Source: Willaertia magna (lineage: Eukaryota > Heterolobosea > Eutetramitea > Acrasida > Naegleriidae). From it: a stretch of 64,000 bases of DNA. Below, piece by piece: positions 50,727 to 61,189 of this stretch. Under the pieces are notes generated by a model, which saw only the letters and a list, made by a program, of their open reading frames with translations, ran no database searches and had not been told where the DNA came from. The number at the start of each line of letters is the position of its first letter. Position 1 is the first letter of the stretch. The DNA is taken from NCBI GenBank assembly GCA_902984215.1, contig CADWAF010001108.1:62001-126000 (forward strand), read 5' to 3'. The translations under genes were made by a program, and so were the position numbers.

Positions 50727-51240
50727 ATGCAAGGTGTTTCCTGCACAACATTAGGTTTAGATCCTAATAATGAAAATAATTTATATATCGCTGGAAATAA
50801 TCATAGATTTAAATATCATTATAAATTTAATAATGAATTATCAAATGAATTATCAATTTTGTGAAAAAAAATTGGTCACTTTTCTTGGATTATAAATATT
50901 GTAATTGACAATTCTTTTATTTATTGTGTTGAAAGAATGACAAGTTCACCATCTTGTTTATTTGGAATACAAATTTTATAATCATCATTGTATTCCAAAT
51001 AAACAAGATGGTGAACTTGTCAGAGAAATTAAAAATGAACACACAGCCGTGGAGTATGGTATGATAAAGTTATTTCTTTTTGTCAAGTTTAAAATTAAAA
51101 ACAATTGCAAAATTATCATTATCAGATGGAAAGTTAATTCAATCGTAGTTATGATGTGGGTAAATTTTTATTTTTGATTACAAACCTTTGGAATTAACTG
51201 AGGAAATTAAACATCTTAATTTAAGGGGTGTTATGGGTAT
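50727..51240 (+). pseudogene. Decayed RCC1-like gene fragment
   Basis: A short ATG frame (50727-50864) encodes LDPNNENNLYIAGNNHRF, the beginning of an RCC1-type repeat, then stops. Downstream fragments in shifted frames (VREIKNEHTAVEYGMIK, KLSLSDGKLI) look like further repeat pieces of the same family. No continuous frame can be made. A 30-bp piece (50814-50843) recurs at 38657-38686. A perfect 35-bp hairpin interrupts the relic. The call is inference from residual similarity to the two intact RCC1-like genes in the window. Confidence 0.42.
50938..51022. repeat. Perfect 35-bp inverted repeat with 15-nt loop
   Basis: Left arm 50938-50972 and right arm 50988-51022 are exact reverse complements over 35 bases (the left arm begins TGACAAGTTCACCATCTTG). 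They are separated by 15 bases and flanked by unrelated sequence. Such exact arms in a degenerate region indicate a recent event. Confidence 0.92.
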
Positions 51241-51391
51241 TGATTGTGACTAAAATTATACATTTCTGAATATGATAATAGAAGCATAACAATTTTCAAT
51301 TAATTGTTTATAAAAAAATTACAGAAAATATTTTTATTGGACCACGGTTAATTAGTTTACAACAATTTTTTGTTTAAAATAAATAAAAAAA

Positions 51392-52953
51392 ATGGAACAT
51401 TTTCTTTCTACAGACATCCTCTCAATCATCGGTAAATACTTGAGTGATGTTAAAGATTACCTTCATTTACTACAAATTAATAAATTTGTGTATTATAATA
51501 TTTTAGAGAATGACAATAAAGAAAATATTTTACATAGTGAACTATTTCAAAAGAAAAAAATAATTTTAACAAAAAAATTACCTAAATATTTATTTAAAAT
51601 TGAAAAATTGAATCTTTATAAAAAAGGAAATGATTTTAATTTATTAAGTGAATTTAGATTTATAAAAATTTTAAAAATTAAAAAATTGCCAAAAGATTTT
51701 ATATTTATTAATATTCCAACTTTAGAAGAACTTTACATTAAAAATAATATTTTACAAATAAATACATTATCAAATTTAAAACAATTAAAAACTATAAGTT
51801 TAGAATATAATGATTTGAATGACGATTGTTTAAAAGAATTAAAAAATTTAACAAAATTAAGTATTAAAATATTACTGGTGAATGTTTACAAAATTTTCCA
51901 AATTTAACTAAATTAGAAACATACTATTGTGCTATTGGAGCAAATTTTCAGAAATTTATAGAAAAGTTAAAAAAGTTACAAAAATTACATGTATGGGAAA
52001 AAAATATTAAAAATATTAACTTTTTAAAAGATTTAATTTATTTAAAAAAATTAAAAATTGTAGTTAAAGAAATTGAAGAAAAAGATTAAAATAATTTACA
52101 AAATTTACAAAAATTAAGTATTTTTGGAAAAGGGTCATTGGATAATTGTTTTAATTATTTAAATAAATTAGAAGAACTCCATTGTGATTTACAAAATATT
52201 GTTAATTTTAATAATATTAAAAATATAAAAATCTTAAAAATAAGAAGCATTCCAAAAGATACTTCTGAAGAAATTTTACAAATATTGTAGAATTTAACTC
52301 TTATTATATTTATTATTTTACAGGAAAATATATAAATAGTAATGTAAATTTAACTAAATTACATCTTTTTTGTTGTAAAGTAAAAGATGAGTATTTAATG
52401 AATTTAGATAAATTAAAAGATTTAAATTTAGCGCATTGTCAAGAGATTACAGGTGAATGTTTACAAAATATGGAACATTTAGAAGAATTAAATGTTATTG
52501 AAACACCAGTTGAAGATAAATATTTAGAAAATTTAAATCAAATAAAACAGTTATCTTTATATAATTGTAAAAATATTACTGGTAATTGTTTACAATATTT
52601 AAAAAAATTAGAAATTCTTTTAATAGGAAGAACAAATATCAAAGATGAACATTTATCAAATTTAAATCAGTTGACGCATCTTGACATATCACTTTGCAAA
52701 CACATTACAGGAGAATGTTTATTACATTTATCTAAACTTAAAATACTTAATTGTGAAGACACTAAGATTAAAGATGAATTTAAAGAAATTAACAAGTATT
52801 GAATTGGAATCTTATTTCTTATCAAAGAAATCTGTTGGCGCATTGAAGAAGGAGATTGAAAGTGGAAAAACATTAAAGGAAATTAAAAAGTTTATTTATG
52901 CCATTATTGAAGAAAGTGATGAAGAAGATACAGAGAGCGATAGTTTGTCTTAA
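51392..52953 (+). pseudogene. F-box/LRR-type gene disrupted by frameshifts and stops
   Basis: The product would start MEHFLSTDILSIIGKYL, an F-box-like helix pair. Many leucine-rich repeats of the type LKELKNLTKLSI and ITGECLQNMEHLEELNV would follow, and the end is an acidic tail (EESDEEDTESDSLS). The frame is broken by a shift near 51865, an in-frame TAA at 52087-52089, a TAG at 52288-52290 and another shift near 52775. Three long coding-quality blocks remain between the lesions. F-box/LRR proteins select substrates for SCF ubiquitin ligases. Sequencing error cannot explain this many lesions easily, though none of the pieces matches a clean intron. Confidence 0.75.
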
Positions 52954-54281
52954 TACATTATAATATTAACATCTGATAAAGAAACAAAATTATTGTTCTC
53001 TACATTGTTAGAACAAAGCATTGACATTTTCTTTAAATTGTTTAACATATAAATATTAAATAAATTAACAGTTCCAATTAAAATTCCAGAAACAGTTGAT
53101 CCACAAGCAATATCTAATACTTGTTCTTTTGAATCTGAAAATAAAGTACTATCAATCTCTTGTAAATAAATTCTTTCATTGGTAAAGTAATTTCCTCTAT
53201 ATCCACCCAACCATATATTTCTTTTTAAATTGTCAACTAACATTACACTTGAAAACGCACCAGAAATTATTAATTCTCTCTTTTCATAATTAAATTTCCA
53301 ATTATTATTTTCATTCTTTAATTCATTATAATCAATTACATTTGTATTGCTATCATTAGTTATATCAAAAGAAGTAGATTCATTAATTTCTTTTGAATTT
53401 TGATTTTTAAAAATTAATTGATTCAACTTGACAGTTCCTTTATCAAAAGAAGGTATGTTTGTTAAAGATTCTCCTAATTCATCACTAAAATAACCAAATA
53501 AATAAATATCATTAAATTTATCAATAATAACTGTTAAATGACTTAATGGAAAGGCAAAGGCATCCAAAATATAATTATTGTAATTAATAAATGGTATTGT
53601 AATTTTTGTAAAACCTTCAATTTCAGGGGGATCATTTGATTTACCATTTAATTGACCATAATGATTCTTTCCAAAACCAAATAGTTCACCAGTGTTACTT
53701 ACAACAATTAAATGACCATAACCACATGAAATTCGTTTTACAATAAATGTTTCATCCGTTGTAATTTTTGTAAAGTTCTTTTTTTTATTTAATTCCCCAA
53801 TATTCCCAGTAAACCAAATATCTCTATTATTTATTACAATGGCTGTAGAATAAGTACCACAACTAACATGTGTTATTTCAAAATTATCACTTTTATTTAA
53901 TAAAATCTTTTGTAAATCCATAAATTTTAAAGCTTCAATTTCCGTTTCAACATGTTCTCCAATACAACCGTAATTTGTACTTCCATGAATAAACATTTGA
54001 TTATTTTGTAAAATAATAATTAAATGATAATATCCACCAATAAAAAATTTTATTGGAATATTTAAAGGTAAATTATCTTGTTGATTTTTAGAAATAATTT
54101 GTGAATAATTTCCACTTTTACAATCAACTTTATAAATTTCATTCTTTTCATTCACAAAATAAATAAATTGTCCAAGACTTGCAATTTTTATAATTTTTGA
54201 GTCATGATTGATTTTGTGAATAATATTCTTTGAATACTTATAAACAAAGAGTTTTGAATTATTGAAATCTTGTTGTTTCAT
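52950..54281 (-). CDS. RCC1-like repeat protein, intronless
   Basis: 443 residues with about six RCC1-type blades: IASLGQFIYFVNEKNEIYKVD, FFIGGYYHLIIILQNNQMFIHGS, HVSCGTYSTAIVINNRDIWFTG, ISCGYGHLIVVSNTGELFGFGKNHYGQL. The last of these is the canonical RCC1 signature. Later blades are weaker (FAFPLSHLTVIIDKFNDIYLFG). It is more regular than the gene at 36350-37714. The stop codon TAA overlaps the stop of the convergent LRR pseudogene in a shared TTAA. The role may be nucleotide exchange or scaffolding; this is not resolvable from sequence. Confidence 0.83.
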   Translation of the reverse strand: MKQQDFNNSKLFVYKYSKNIIHKINHDSKIIKIASLGQFIYFVNEKNEIYKVDCKSGNYSQIISKNQQDNLPLNIPIKFFIGGYYHLIIILQNNQMFIHGSTNYGCIGEHVETEIEALKFMDLQKILLNKSDNFEITHVSCGTYSTAIVINNRDIWFTGNIGELNKKKNFTKITTDETFIVKRISCGYGHLIVVSNTGELFGFGKNHYGQLNGKSNDPPEIEGFTKITIPFINYNNYILDAFAFPLSHLTVIIDKFNDIYLFGYFSDELGESLTNIPSFDKGTVKLNQLIFKNQNSKEINESTSFDITNDSNTNVIDYNELKNENNNWKFNYEKRELIISGAFSSVMLVDNLKRNIWLGGYRGNYFTNERIYLQEIDSTLFSDSKEQVLDIACGSTVSGILIGTVNLFNIYMLNNLKKMSMLCSNNVENNNFVSLSDVNIIMY

Positions 54282-54480
54282 TATTTTTCGGTGTTGTTTG
54301 GCAGTACTTGACGAGTCTGATTGGTATTTTTTTCAAATTTAAATTTTTACACAACAAAATTTACAATGTCATTAATGTTTATATTGTAAAATTGTAACAA
54401 CAAGCTTTTTATTCATTTACTATTCTCAAATTTTCCTATTAAATATTTAAAATATCAAACAGTTTTCCTTTTAATTTTCT

Positions 54481-55176
54481 TTATTGAACTTCCCTAATGT
54501 TATGGCAAGCAGCATCTTTCTTTTCTATTAATGTCTTTTCAAATTCAATTATTTTCCATACAAATTCATCCATTTGATTCTTTTTTAATTCAGCTTTTGC
54601 ACATTCCTCTAAAGCCTCTTCAAATAAATTACATCTTCTTTTTAAATCACATAATAATAATTCATCTGTACCTGTTTGAGCTGAAATTTGACTACCATTC
54701 TTTCTTACTGTTGTGAAATGTTCAGTAGCTTTCTTTCTGCATTCAATTGCATTGTCAACTTGGTGAGCATCGTCACAAACCCAAGCGGCTCTTAAACAAG
54801 ACCAACCTGCAGTTACAAAATTATTTAAAATATCTTTTTGTAAAATTGAATTACATAAAAAGGTATTTGCCAATGTTGGATATTGATTATTATTTAATTG
54901 ATCTTGATAGCTAGTTGAAGTTAAAACGTTATTAATTAATGTTGTCAAATTATCTTGTTGTTGCTGATCTACTTCCGGTAGTTCAGAAAGTTCATAAGAA
55001 ACAAAACCACAATGCGGGCAACGTTGTAACCATGTTTCCATTGTGTTTCTTTTCATTGGTGGTGGTCTAAGATCGAGATCAGAAGCTCCCATAGAGTTGG
55101 TGGACAATAACACTTTCTGAGAAGAAGTCTTCTTGCACATGACACAGGTTACAGTTTGGCTACTAATGTTAGTCAT
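54481..55176 (-). CDS. Zn-ribbon/TPR-like protein resembling DUF2225
   Basis: 231 residues. An N-terminal treble of cysteines CVMCKKTS and, 40 residues on, CPHCGFVSYELSEL form a zinc ribbon as in DUF2225 proteins. The rest is helical (FVTAGWSCLRAAWVCDD, AIECRKKATEHF, KRRCNLFEEALEECAKAEL) and resembles TPR-type pairs. Bacterial and protist members of this group have no assigned function. It lies between the RCC1-like gene and DDX52, all on the minus strand. Confidence 0.68.
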   Translation of the reverse strand: MTNISSQTVTCVMCKKTSSQKVLLSTNSMGASDLDLRPPPMKRNTMETWLQRCPHCGFVSYELSELPEVDQQQQDNLTTLINNVLTSTSYQDQLNNNQYPTLANTFLCNSILQKDILNNFVTAGWSCLRAAWVCDDAHQVDNAIECRKKATEHFTTVRKNGSQISAQTGTDELLLCDLKRRCNLFEEALEECAKAELKKNQMDEFVWKIIEFEKTLIEKKDAACHNIREVQ

Positions 55177-55281
55177 TTCGATTTTTTTAAAATTGAATTT
55201 TAATGATCAAATTAAGCTGTAAATTTTAATGGTTGGGAGTAGAGTTTACAACGAGGGTTCACATCTATTTTTGTAAAAATT

Positions 55282-57171
55282 TTATTTCTTTTTCAATTTC
55301 TTGTTTGTTGGACCCTTTGCCTCTTCCTTATTGTTAGATTTACTTTTTGAAGCCATATTCTTTCGTTTTAATTTATCTCTTATACGTTCCATTTTCGATT
55401 TCTTTTCTTTCTCATCAATCTTTTTATTATTCTCTCCAATATTTGTACTTGCATTCTTTACAGCTAACTTTTTCATTTGTTCTTCTGAAACTGTTTTTAA
55501 TTGATCTACATAATTTGGAACTGGACAACCTGATTTCTTTAAAACAATAGCAATATTCTTTAGTAAAGGTAAATCATGATAAGTAAAGAAGGTAATTGCT
55601 TCACCTTTTTGTCCAGCTCTACCAGTTCTACCAATACGATGGATATAACTTGTCACTGAAACTGGGAAGTCATAATTAATAACACAACTAATGTTTTTAA
55701 AATCAATACCACGAGCTACAACATCTGTACAAATTAAAGCCCATGTTTTACCAGTTCTAAAGTTTTGTATAACCTCTTGATTTTTCTTATCACTTCTTTT
55801 ACCATGAATATAATCCACACAATATTCTAATGGATCACTAGCACCTGTATCTACACTACTTGAAGAATTAATTGTTGTACGTGTTAACGTATAAAACAAC
55901 TCTTGATGTAATTGTTTAGCTCTTTCAATAGATTGAACAAAAATCAATACTGGTGGTTTTAACCCTTCAACTCTAATTCTTTCTTTCAATGCAATTAATT
56001 TACCTTCTTCAGAACCAACAAAAATTACTTGTTGATGAATTGTATCTGGACTAGCATTCTTAACACCAACACTTATTTGTATAGCATCTGAATTTAATAA
56101 ACGTGATTGAGTTTTTAAAGTATGTTCTAAACTTAAGGGTATTGTTGCACTAACATAAATCTTAATTAATGAATGATTATTACAATGATTTATAATATCA
56201 TCTACTTGTTCAATAAAACCTAAATCAAATAATCTATCAGCCTCATCAAATACTAACATCTCAACATGAGATAAATCAATTTTATTACTCTTTATCATTG
56301 TCAATAACTTGGCAGGTGTAGCAATTAAAATGTCATTATTTTGTTGCTTTTTATTATCAAAATTATCTTCATCTTCATTCAATTTAATCTTCCATTCTTT
56401 ACCACTACTTAAAACATTTAAAATTCTAAAGATTTGATCAGCTAACACTCTAGTTGGTGTTATAATTAATCCTCTAAACCCTTCTTTTTTAGGTTTATTT
56501 AAAAGAGCTAACATTGGTAAACAATAAGCAATAGTTTTACCACTACCTGTTGGTGCTGCAATTAAACATTCTTTTCTTGATAAAATTATTGGAATAGATT
56601 GACTTTGAATTGGTGTTGGTTGTTTATATTTTAGTTTTGTTATTAAATTTTTATTTAAATAATCCTTAACTAATGTTGGATATCTTTGTTTTAATTCTGT
56701 GAATGAAGTAAATGGTCTGTATGGATTATCTGAAACATTTTCATTATTTTGAGCAGATGTGAAAAGGAAATCGGGATTGACATCGGAACTTATTCCTCTA
56801 ACTTTAATTTTATGTTGTTTACGATATGTTTTTACTTCTTCAAGTGTTGATAAAGGTTTAATGTTTGGTAATTCTTCTTCTATTGAACTTTCTGATTTAT
56901 TCTTGTCAAAAGTTTTATTATTACTAGATGATATATTAGAATAATTATTATTGTTGTTAGAAGATTTTGAAGAAGAAGAAAAGAAATCTAAAGAACTAGA
57001 AGGAAGTAATCTATCTAATAAAGAAGCATCAGAAAGATTATTCATTGTTAAAATAGCATTACTTTTATTATGTGTTTCTTTTAATTCTCTTTGTTTATAT
57101 TGTTGTACTTGTGAAGAATCAAATGAAATACATGATGTTAAAGATTGAAAAAGAGAAGCACTATCTTCCAT
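55282..57171 (-). CDS. DDX52: DEAD-box RNA helicase DDX52/Rok1
   Basis: A 629-residue intronless helicase with all motifs: Q motif KQPTPIQSQSIP, motif I APTGSGKT, PTRVLADQ, DEAD, SAT, the ICTDVVARGIDF block and HRIGRTGRAGQ. The C-terminal KKSGCPVPNYVDQL is diagnostic for Rok1/DDX52, which acts in 18S pre-rRNA processing in the nucleolus together with Rrp5. The N-terminal 130 residues are Ser/Asn-rich with KVRGISSDVNPDFLF just before the helicase core, as in the family. The tail is Lys-rich. Complete and probably active. Confidence 0.95.
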   Translation of the reverse strand: MEDSASLFQSLTSCISFDSSQVQQYKQRELKETHNKSNAILTMNNLSDASLLDRLLPSSSLDFFSSSSKSSNNNNNYSNISSSNNKTFDKNKSESSIEEELPNIKPLSTLEEVKTYRKQHKIKVRGISSDVNPDFLFTSAQNNENVSDNPYRPFTSFTELKQRYPTLVKDYLNKNLITKLKYKQPTPIQSQSIPIILSRKECLIAAPTGSGKTIAYCLPMLALLNKPKKEGFRGLIITPTRVLADQIFRILNVLSSGKEWKIKLNEDEDNFDNKKQQNNDILIATPAKLLTMIKSNKIDLSHVEMLVFDEADRLFDLGFIEQVDDIINHCNNHSLIKIYVSATIPLSLEHTLKTQSRLLNSDAIQISVGVKNASPDTIHQQVIFVGSEEGKLIALKERIRVEGLKPPVLIFVQSIERAKQLHQELFYTLTRTTINSSSSVDTGASDPLEYCVDYIHGKRSDKKNQEVIQNFRTGKTWALICTDVVARGIDFKNISCVINYDFPVSVTSYIHRIGRTGRAGQKGEAITFFTYHDLPLLKNIAIVLKKSGCPVPNYVDQLKTVSEEQMKKLAVKNASTNIGENNKKIDEKEKKSKMERIRDKLKRKNMASKSKSNNKEEAKGPTNKKLKKK

Positions 57172-57676
57172 TTTTTTTTTGCAAATCGGAAATTGTGTAT
57201 TTTGTTCAACTTTTTTCTTTACTATTGTTTACAAAATTAATTAAATATTTGTTGTTGAAATGAGTCAACAAATAAGATTTGCTGTTTTAATTCCAACAAT
57301 ATTCATTCTAATACTGATGAATAACAAATGCAAACAACACACAAACTGCGAATGTGCACATTATTATGTTTTGCTCGGAGCAAAAGTGAAAACGGTAGTA
57401 GAACAACATAATCATTATTATTAGTTGTATTACAATGATTGTTTAAAGTGTGTCTAAAACTAAACGATAAAATTTATTGTAGCCAGTTATTTATTTACAA
57501 TACCTTACCTAACCTCATTCCACTTTCCTTTTAAAAATAATGCCATCCGCTAAATGCCATACCAACAATCACCAAGTAGGTTTACGTTTCAAAATAAATA
57601 GAAAGCATGAATGGTGGTATTGTTAACTTAATGTAAAAAAAAGAGTTAACAATTAAACTAATTTATTATAAGTAAT
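57172..57676. promoter_or_regulatory. Divergent intergenic region, DDX52 / ABC transporter
   Basis: 505 bp between divergent start codons. It contains a possible 54-codon gene (57260-57424), described separately, and otherwise AT-rich DNA expected to hold both promoters. Confidence 0.35.
57260..57424 (+). CDS. Possible small secreted Cys-containing peptide (54 aa)
   Basis: An ATG frame of 54 codons. Residues 1-21 are hydrophobic (IRFAVLIPTIFILILMNNK) and look like a signal peptide or anchor, followed by a short region with three Cys (CKQHTNCECAHYY) and a polar end. It sits in the promoter region of the ABC transporter and could equally be a chance frame in the 5' UTR. No family is known. Confidence 0.28.
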   Translation: MSQQIRFAVLIPTIFILILMNNKCKQHTNCECAHYYVLLGAKVKTVVEQHNHYY

Positions 57677-59789
57677 ATGCCTACTACTGTGGATAACATT
57701 GGAAATGAAGCTGGTACGACTTTACAAAAGTCAACTGTGGAAACTGAAACGAAAATTGACAATTCTACCTCAAGACGAGTATTTAGAAGAAAAAAGAATA
57801 AGAAAATCAAAAAACTAAAGGAAGAAGAAATAAAAGATCCCCACGAACCTTCCATTCGTTTGTATCATCATTTAAAAATCTTTCAAATCTTCGGCCTTAA
57901 CTGGTTTTTGATTATTATTGGTTCACTGGGAGCCATGGCTTATGGTGTTATTCCAATTATTTGTCAATATATTATTGGTGATTTAATTGATGCTTTCTTT
58001 GCAGGATCATCTAGCACAAGTCAAGATGCTGTAGCTGAAGCAAAACATGCTGTTTCACAAACTGCTATTAAGTTTACAATTATTACTTTTTGTGGTGCAG
58101 CAGCATTCTTTTTACAACATTTCTTTTTACAAATTTCGAACACAAGATGTGGTACAGCTTTAAGAAAAGCATATATGTCAGCATTAACAAAACAAGAAAT
58201 GACTTTTTTTGACATTAAAAAGATTGGTGCTTTAACTGTTGTATTAAGTGAAGATATCCCAAAAATTCAAGATGTCTACACTAATGAGTTGTTTGTATTT
58301 TTACAGGAGATTATTCAATTTGTTGTTGGATTTATTTTAGCAATGACAGTCAACTGGAGAATGGCATTAATTTTAGTATCTACTACACCATTGACCTTTT
58401 CAAACTTTATGATTTGTTCTTCCATCTCAACTTATATCACAAAATTAATTAACAAACTAACAGAACATTCTGCCTCAGTTGCTAATGAAATAACTTCATG
58501 TATGAAAACTGTTAAATCAATGGCAGGTGAAGAAAAAGAAATTGAAAGATTTAAAGTAGATTTATATAAAATTAATAATAGAGGTATTGCAAAAGGATTT
58601 GTTCATGGAACTGCCTATGCATTAGCAGCAATGATTACTTGGGGTACAGTTGCTTTAGGTTTTTATTATGGGGGAAATCAAGTCGCCGATCGTGTAGGTA
58701 TTATTTAATTTATTATTATTATTTATTATTATATTAATATTTTACAATTTATTTTTATTAATATTTAAAATATTACTTTGAATTATATAATTTTGTAAGG
58801 AAACAACATTAGGTAGTATCTTCAAGGTATTTGGAATGTTATTCTTGGGTGTTGTAGCTCTTACAAAAGCAGCTACTTTCTTCCCTCATTATGGTAAAGC
58901 GTTTGTGAGTGAAACAACTTTATTAAAAGTTATAATGAGAAAGCCAATGATTCCATTCAAAGGAGGAGTTCAACCAGATAGAGTTCTTGGTAATATTGTT
59001 GTTGATAATGTAACCTTTTCATATCCTTCAAGACCAAATACAGTTGTAATGAAAGATTTTAGTTTAGAAATTAAACAAGGTCAATCAGTAGCTCTAGTTG
59101 GTCCATCTGGTTCTGGTAAATCTACAATTGTTGGATTATTGGAAAGATTTTATGCACCAAACAAAGGTAAAATCTATTTAGATGGAGTTGACATCGAAAC
59201 TATTGATCCAATGTGGTTACACAGAAACATTGGTATTGTTTCACAGGAACCTGTTTTATTTGCGTGTACAATTAGAGAAAATATTGCTTATGCAATTGGA
59301 ATTGAAAATACAACACAGGAACAGATTGAAAATGCAGCAAAACAAGCAAATGCACATAATTTCGTTTGTGACTTACCAGATGGTTACAATACAATGTTAG
59401 GAGAGAAAGGTGTAAGTTTATCAGGTGGTCAAAAACAAAGAATTGCTATTGCTCGTGCTTTGTTACAAAATCCAAAGATTTTACTTTTAGATGAAGCAAC
59501 ATCTGCCTTGGATACTGAATCTGAAGCATTAGTTCAAGCTGCGCTGGATGAATTAATGAAAGGAAGAACAACAATATGTATTGCTCATAGATTAAGTACA
59601 GTTATTAATTCTGATGTAATTTGTGTTTTAGTTAAGGGTGTAATGAAAGAAAAAGGTAGACATGAAGAATTAATTAAAATTCCAAATGGTATTTATAGAA
59701 AGTTGGCCGAAAAACAAATGGTTTTGGTGGAAGAAAAAGTTGACGATGTCGAAGATGTTATGGATGTCTTAGTTGACAATGAAAATTAA
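57677..59789 (+). CDS. ABC transporter, ABCB-type half-transporter
   Basis: Exons 57677-58693 and 58800-59789 (phase 0, intron 106 nt, donor GTAGGT) give 668 residues. A basic N-terminal tail of about 60 residues precedes a type I exporter transmembrane domain (about 75-370; IIIGSLGAMAYGVIPII and AMTVNWRMALILVST). The nucleotide-binding domain has Walker A GPSGSGKST, Q loop VSQEP, signature LSGGQ, Walker B ILLLDEATSALD and H loop AHRLST. The organisation is TMD-NBD, so it must dimerise to work. No mitochondrial presequence is obvious. Likely plasma-membrane or endosomal export of hydrophobic compounds or peptides; substrate unknown. Confidence 0.9.
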
Positions 59790-59979
59790 AAAAGAAATAT
59801 TTAATATCGCTAAATTTTTTAATTTATTTATTTTAATTTTTCAATATTATTAATTTTATAAAATAAATTGTTTATAAAAATAAATAATTAAAAACTATTT
59901 CGCAGAAAATTTTATATTTAAAGCAACCCAATTTAATAAAAAGATATTAGTAGTTTGATAAACCACTCTTTTCCGAGCC

Positions 59980-60062
59980 GGTCAGGTGGCGGAGTGGTCA
60001 AACGCGTTAGACTTAAGATCTAATCCCTCATGGGTTCGTGGGTTCAAATCCCACCCTGACCA
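59980..60062 (+). tRNA. tRNA-Leu (TAA)
   Basis: Acceptor stem GGTCAGG (59980-59986) pairs with CCTGACC (60055-60061), with discriminator A60062. The D region GTGGCGGAGTGGTCAAACGC is typical of leucine tRNAs. The anticodon arm is TTAGA/TCTAA with loop CTTAAGA, giving TAA. A long variable arm (TCCCTCATGGGTTCG region) marks a class II tRNA. The T arm contains GGTTCAAATCC. There is no intron. TTTTT at 60068-60072 is a suitable Pol III terminator. Confidence 0.96.
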
Positions 60063-60067
60063 AGTAA

Positions 60068-60072
60068 TTTTT
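60068..60072 (+). terminator. Pol III T-run terminator of tRNA-Leu
   Basis: Five T residues six bases after the tRNA 3' end. Confidence 0.65.
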
Positions 60073-60143
60073 GGTTTAGGAATTTCCTTTAGTTGAAAAT
60101 TTCACAAAAAGACCTTTTGATCAAAAAATAAATATTTAAAAAA

Positions 60144-60953
60144 ATGTTTAAGCAAGTTTTCCGCTTTCTATTTTTTGTAATTGCATTATTCGCTTTAACT
60201 TTTGTTTTAGGATTAATGATTCTAAAATATAATGAACCTTTACGTAAAAAAACAATGAGTTACCTATTGGCAACTGTTACATCACATAGATTGGAACATT
60301 TAGATAAATTAAGATGTGAACTTGTTACAAGTGTAACCGGTGGTAGAATTTTAGAAATTGGTATCGGTACTGCTATTAATTTTCTTTGTCTTGATCAAGA
60401 AAGTAGTCCAGTAATTTCTACACAAAAAGATAAAATCAATTCTGTTAGAAATAAAGTCACTGAATGGATTGGAATTGATTTTAATGAAAAGATGTTTCCT
60501 TATGCTGAAAAGTCAACCAAAAATCATTCTATTCCATTTCCAGTAAAATTAAAAGTAATGAATGCAGAGAATTTAACTGAATTGACTAACGAAAGTATTG
60601 ATAACGTTTTAATTACTCATGTTTTATGTTCAGTTGAAGATGTTGATACTATTTTAAATGAATTATATCGTGTATTAAAGAAGGGTGGTAAGATTTTATT
60701 CTTAGAACACGTTTCAGCAGATGGTTTTACAAAAGAATTTGACGAAAAATACCCATACATTAAGCTATTACAAAAATTCATAGAACCTGCCTGGAAAATT
60801 GCAGGTGACGGTTGTAGATTTAGACAAACTTGGAAACACGTTGAAAAATTAGAAAAAAAGTTTAATATGAAAGTAAAGTATGAAAGAGTAGATTTAGAAC
60901 ATAATTTTTCAGTTGTTAAACCACATATCATTGGAGAAGCTGTTAAAATTTAA
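60144..60953 (+). CDS. METTL7-like membrane-anchored methyltransferase
   Basis: 269 residues. Residues 5-28 are a membrane anchor (FRFLFFVIALFALTFVLGLMI). The class I methyltransferase core has GRILEIGIGTAINF (motif I), WIGIDFNEKMFPYAEK (motif II), DNVLITHVLCSVEDV and RVLKKGGKILFLEHV. The C-terminal EPAWKIAGDGCRFRQTWKHVEKL and VKPHIIGEAVK match METTL7A/TMT1A, which are ER/lipid-droplet thiol methyltransferases in animals. A thiol-detoxifying role is inferred. Confidence 0.85.
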   Translation: MFKQVFRFLFFVIALFALTFVLGLMILKYNEPLRKKTMSYLLATVTSHRLEHLDKLRCELVTSVTGGRILEIGIGTAINFLCLDQESSPVISTQKDKINSVRNKVTEWIGIDFNEKMFPYAEKSTKNHSIPFPVKLKVMNAENLTELTNESIDNVLITHVLCSVEDVDTILNELYRVLKKGGKILFLEHVSADGFTKEFDEKYPYIKLLQKFIEPAWKIAGDGCRFRQTWKHVEKLEKKFNMKVKYERVDLEHNFSVVKPHIIGEAVKI

Positions 60954-61189
60954 TTTTTCATAAATAAATAATTAATTAAGAAACATTATTAAGGACCTCA
61001 ATAAATTATAATTAAAATGTGACATCAATGCTATCCAACAAATAAATTTAACCAAATCTATTTTCGAAATAATTTCCATTTTCAAGGTTACTGTCTTTTG
61101 TGAAAATTACCACATTAATGACGTTTAGATTTTTTTCTTTCCTTTAAAACAAAGAAAGAAGGAATAGTCACAAACAAACTCAAAACAAA

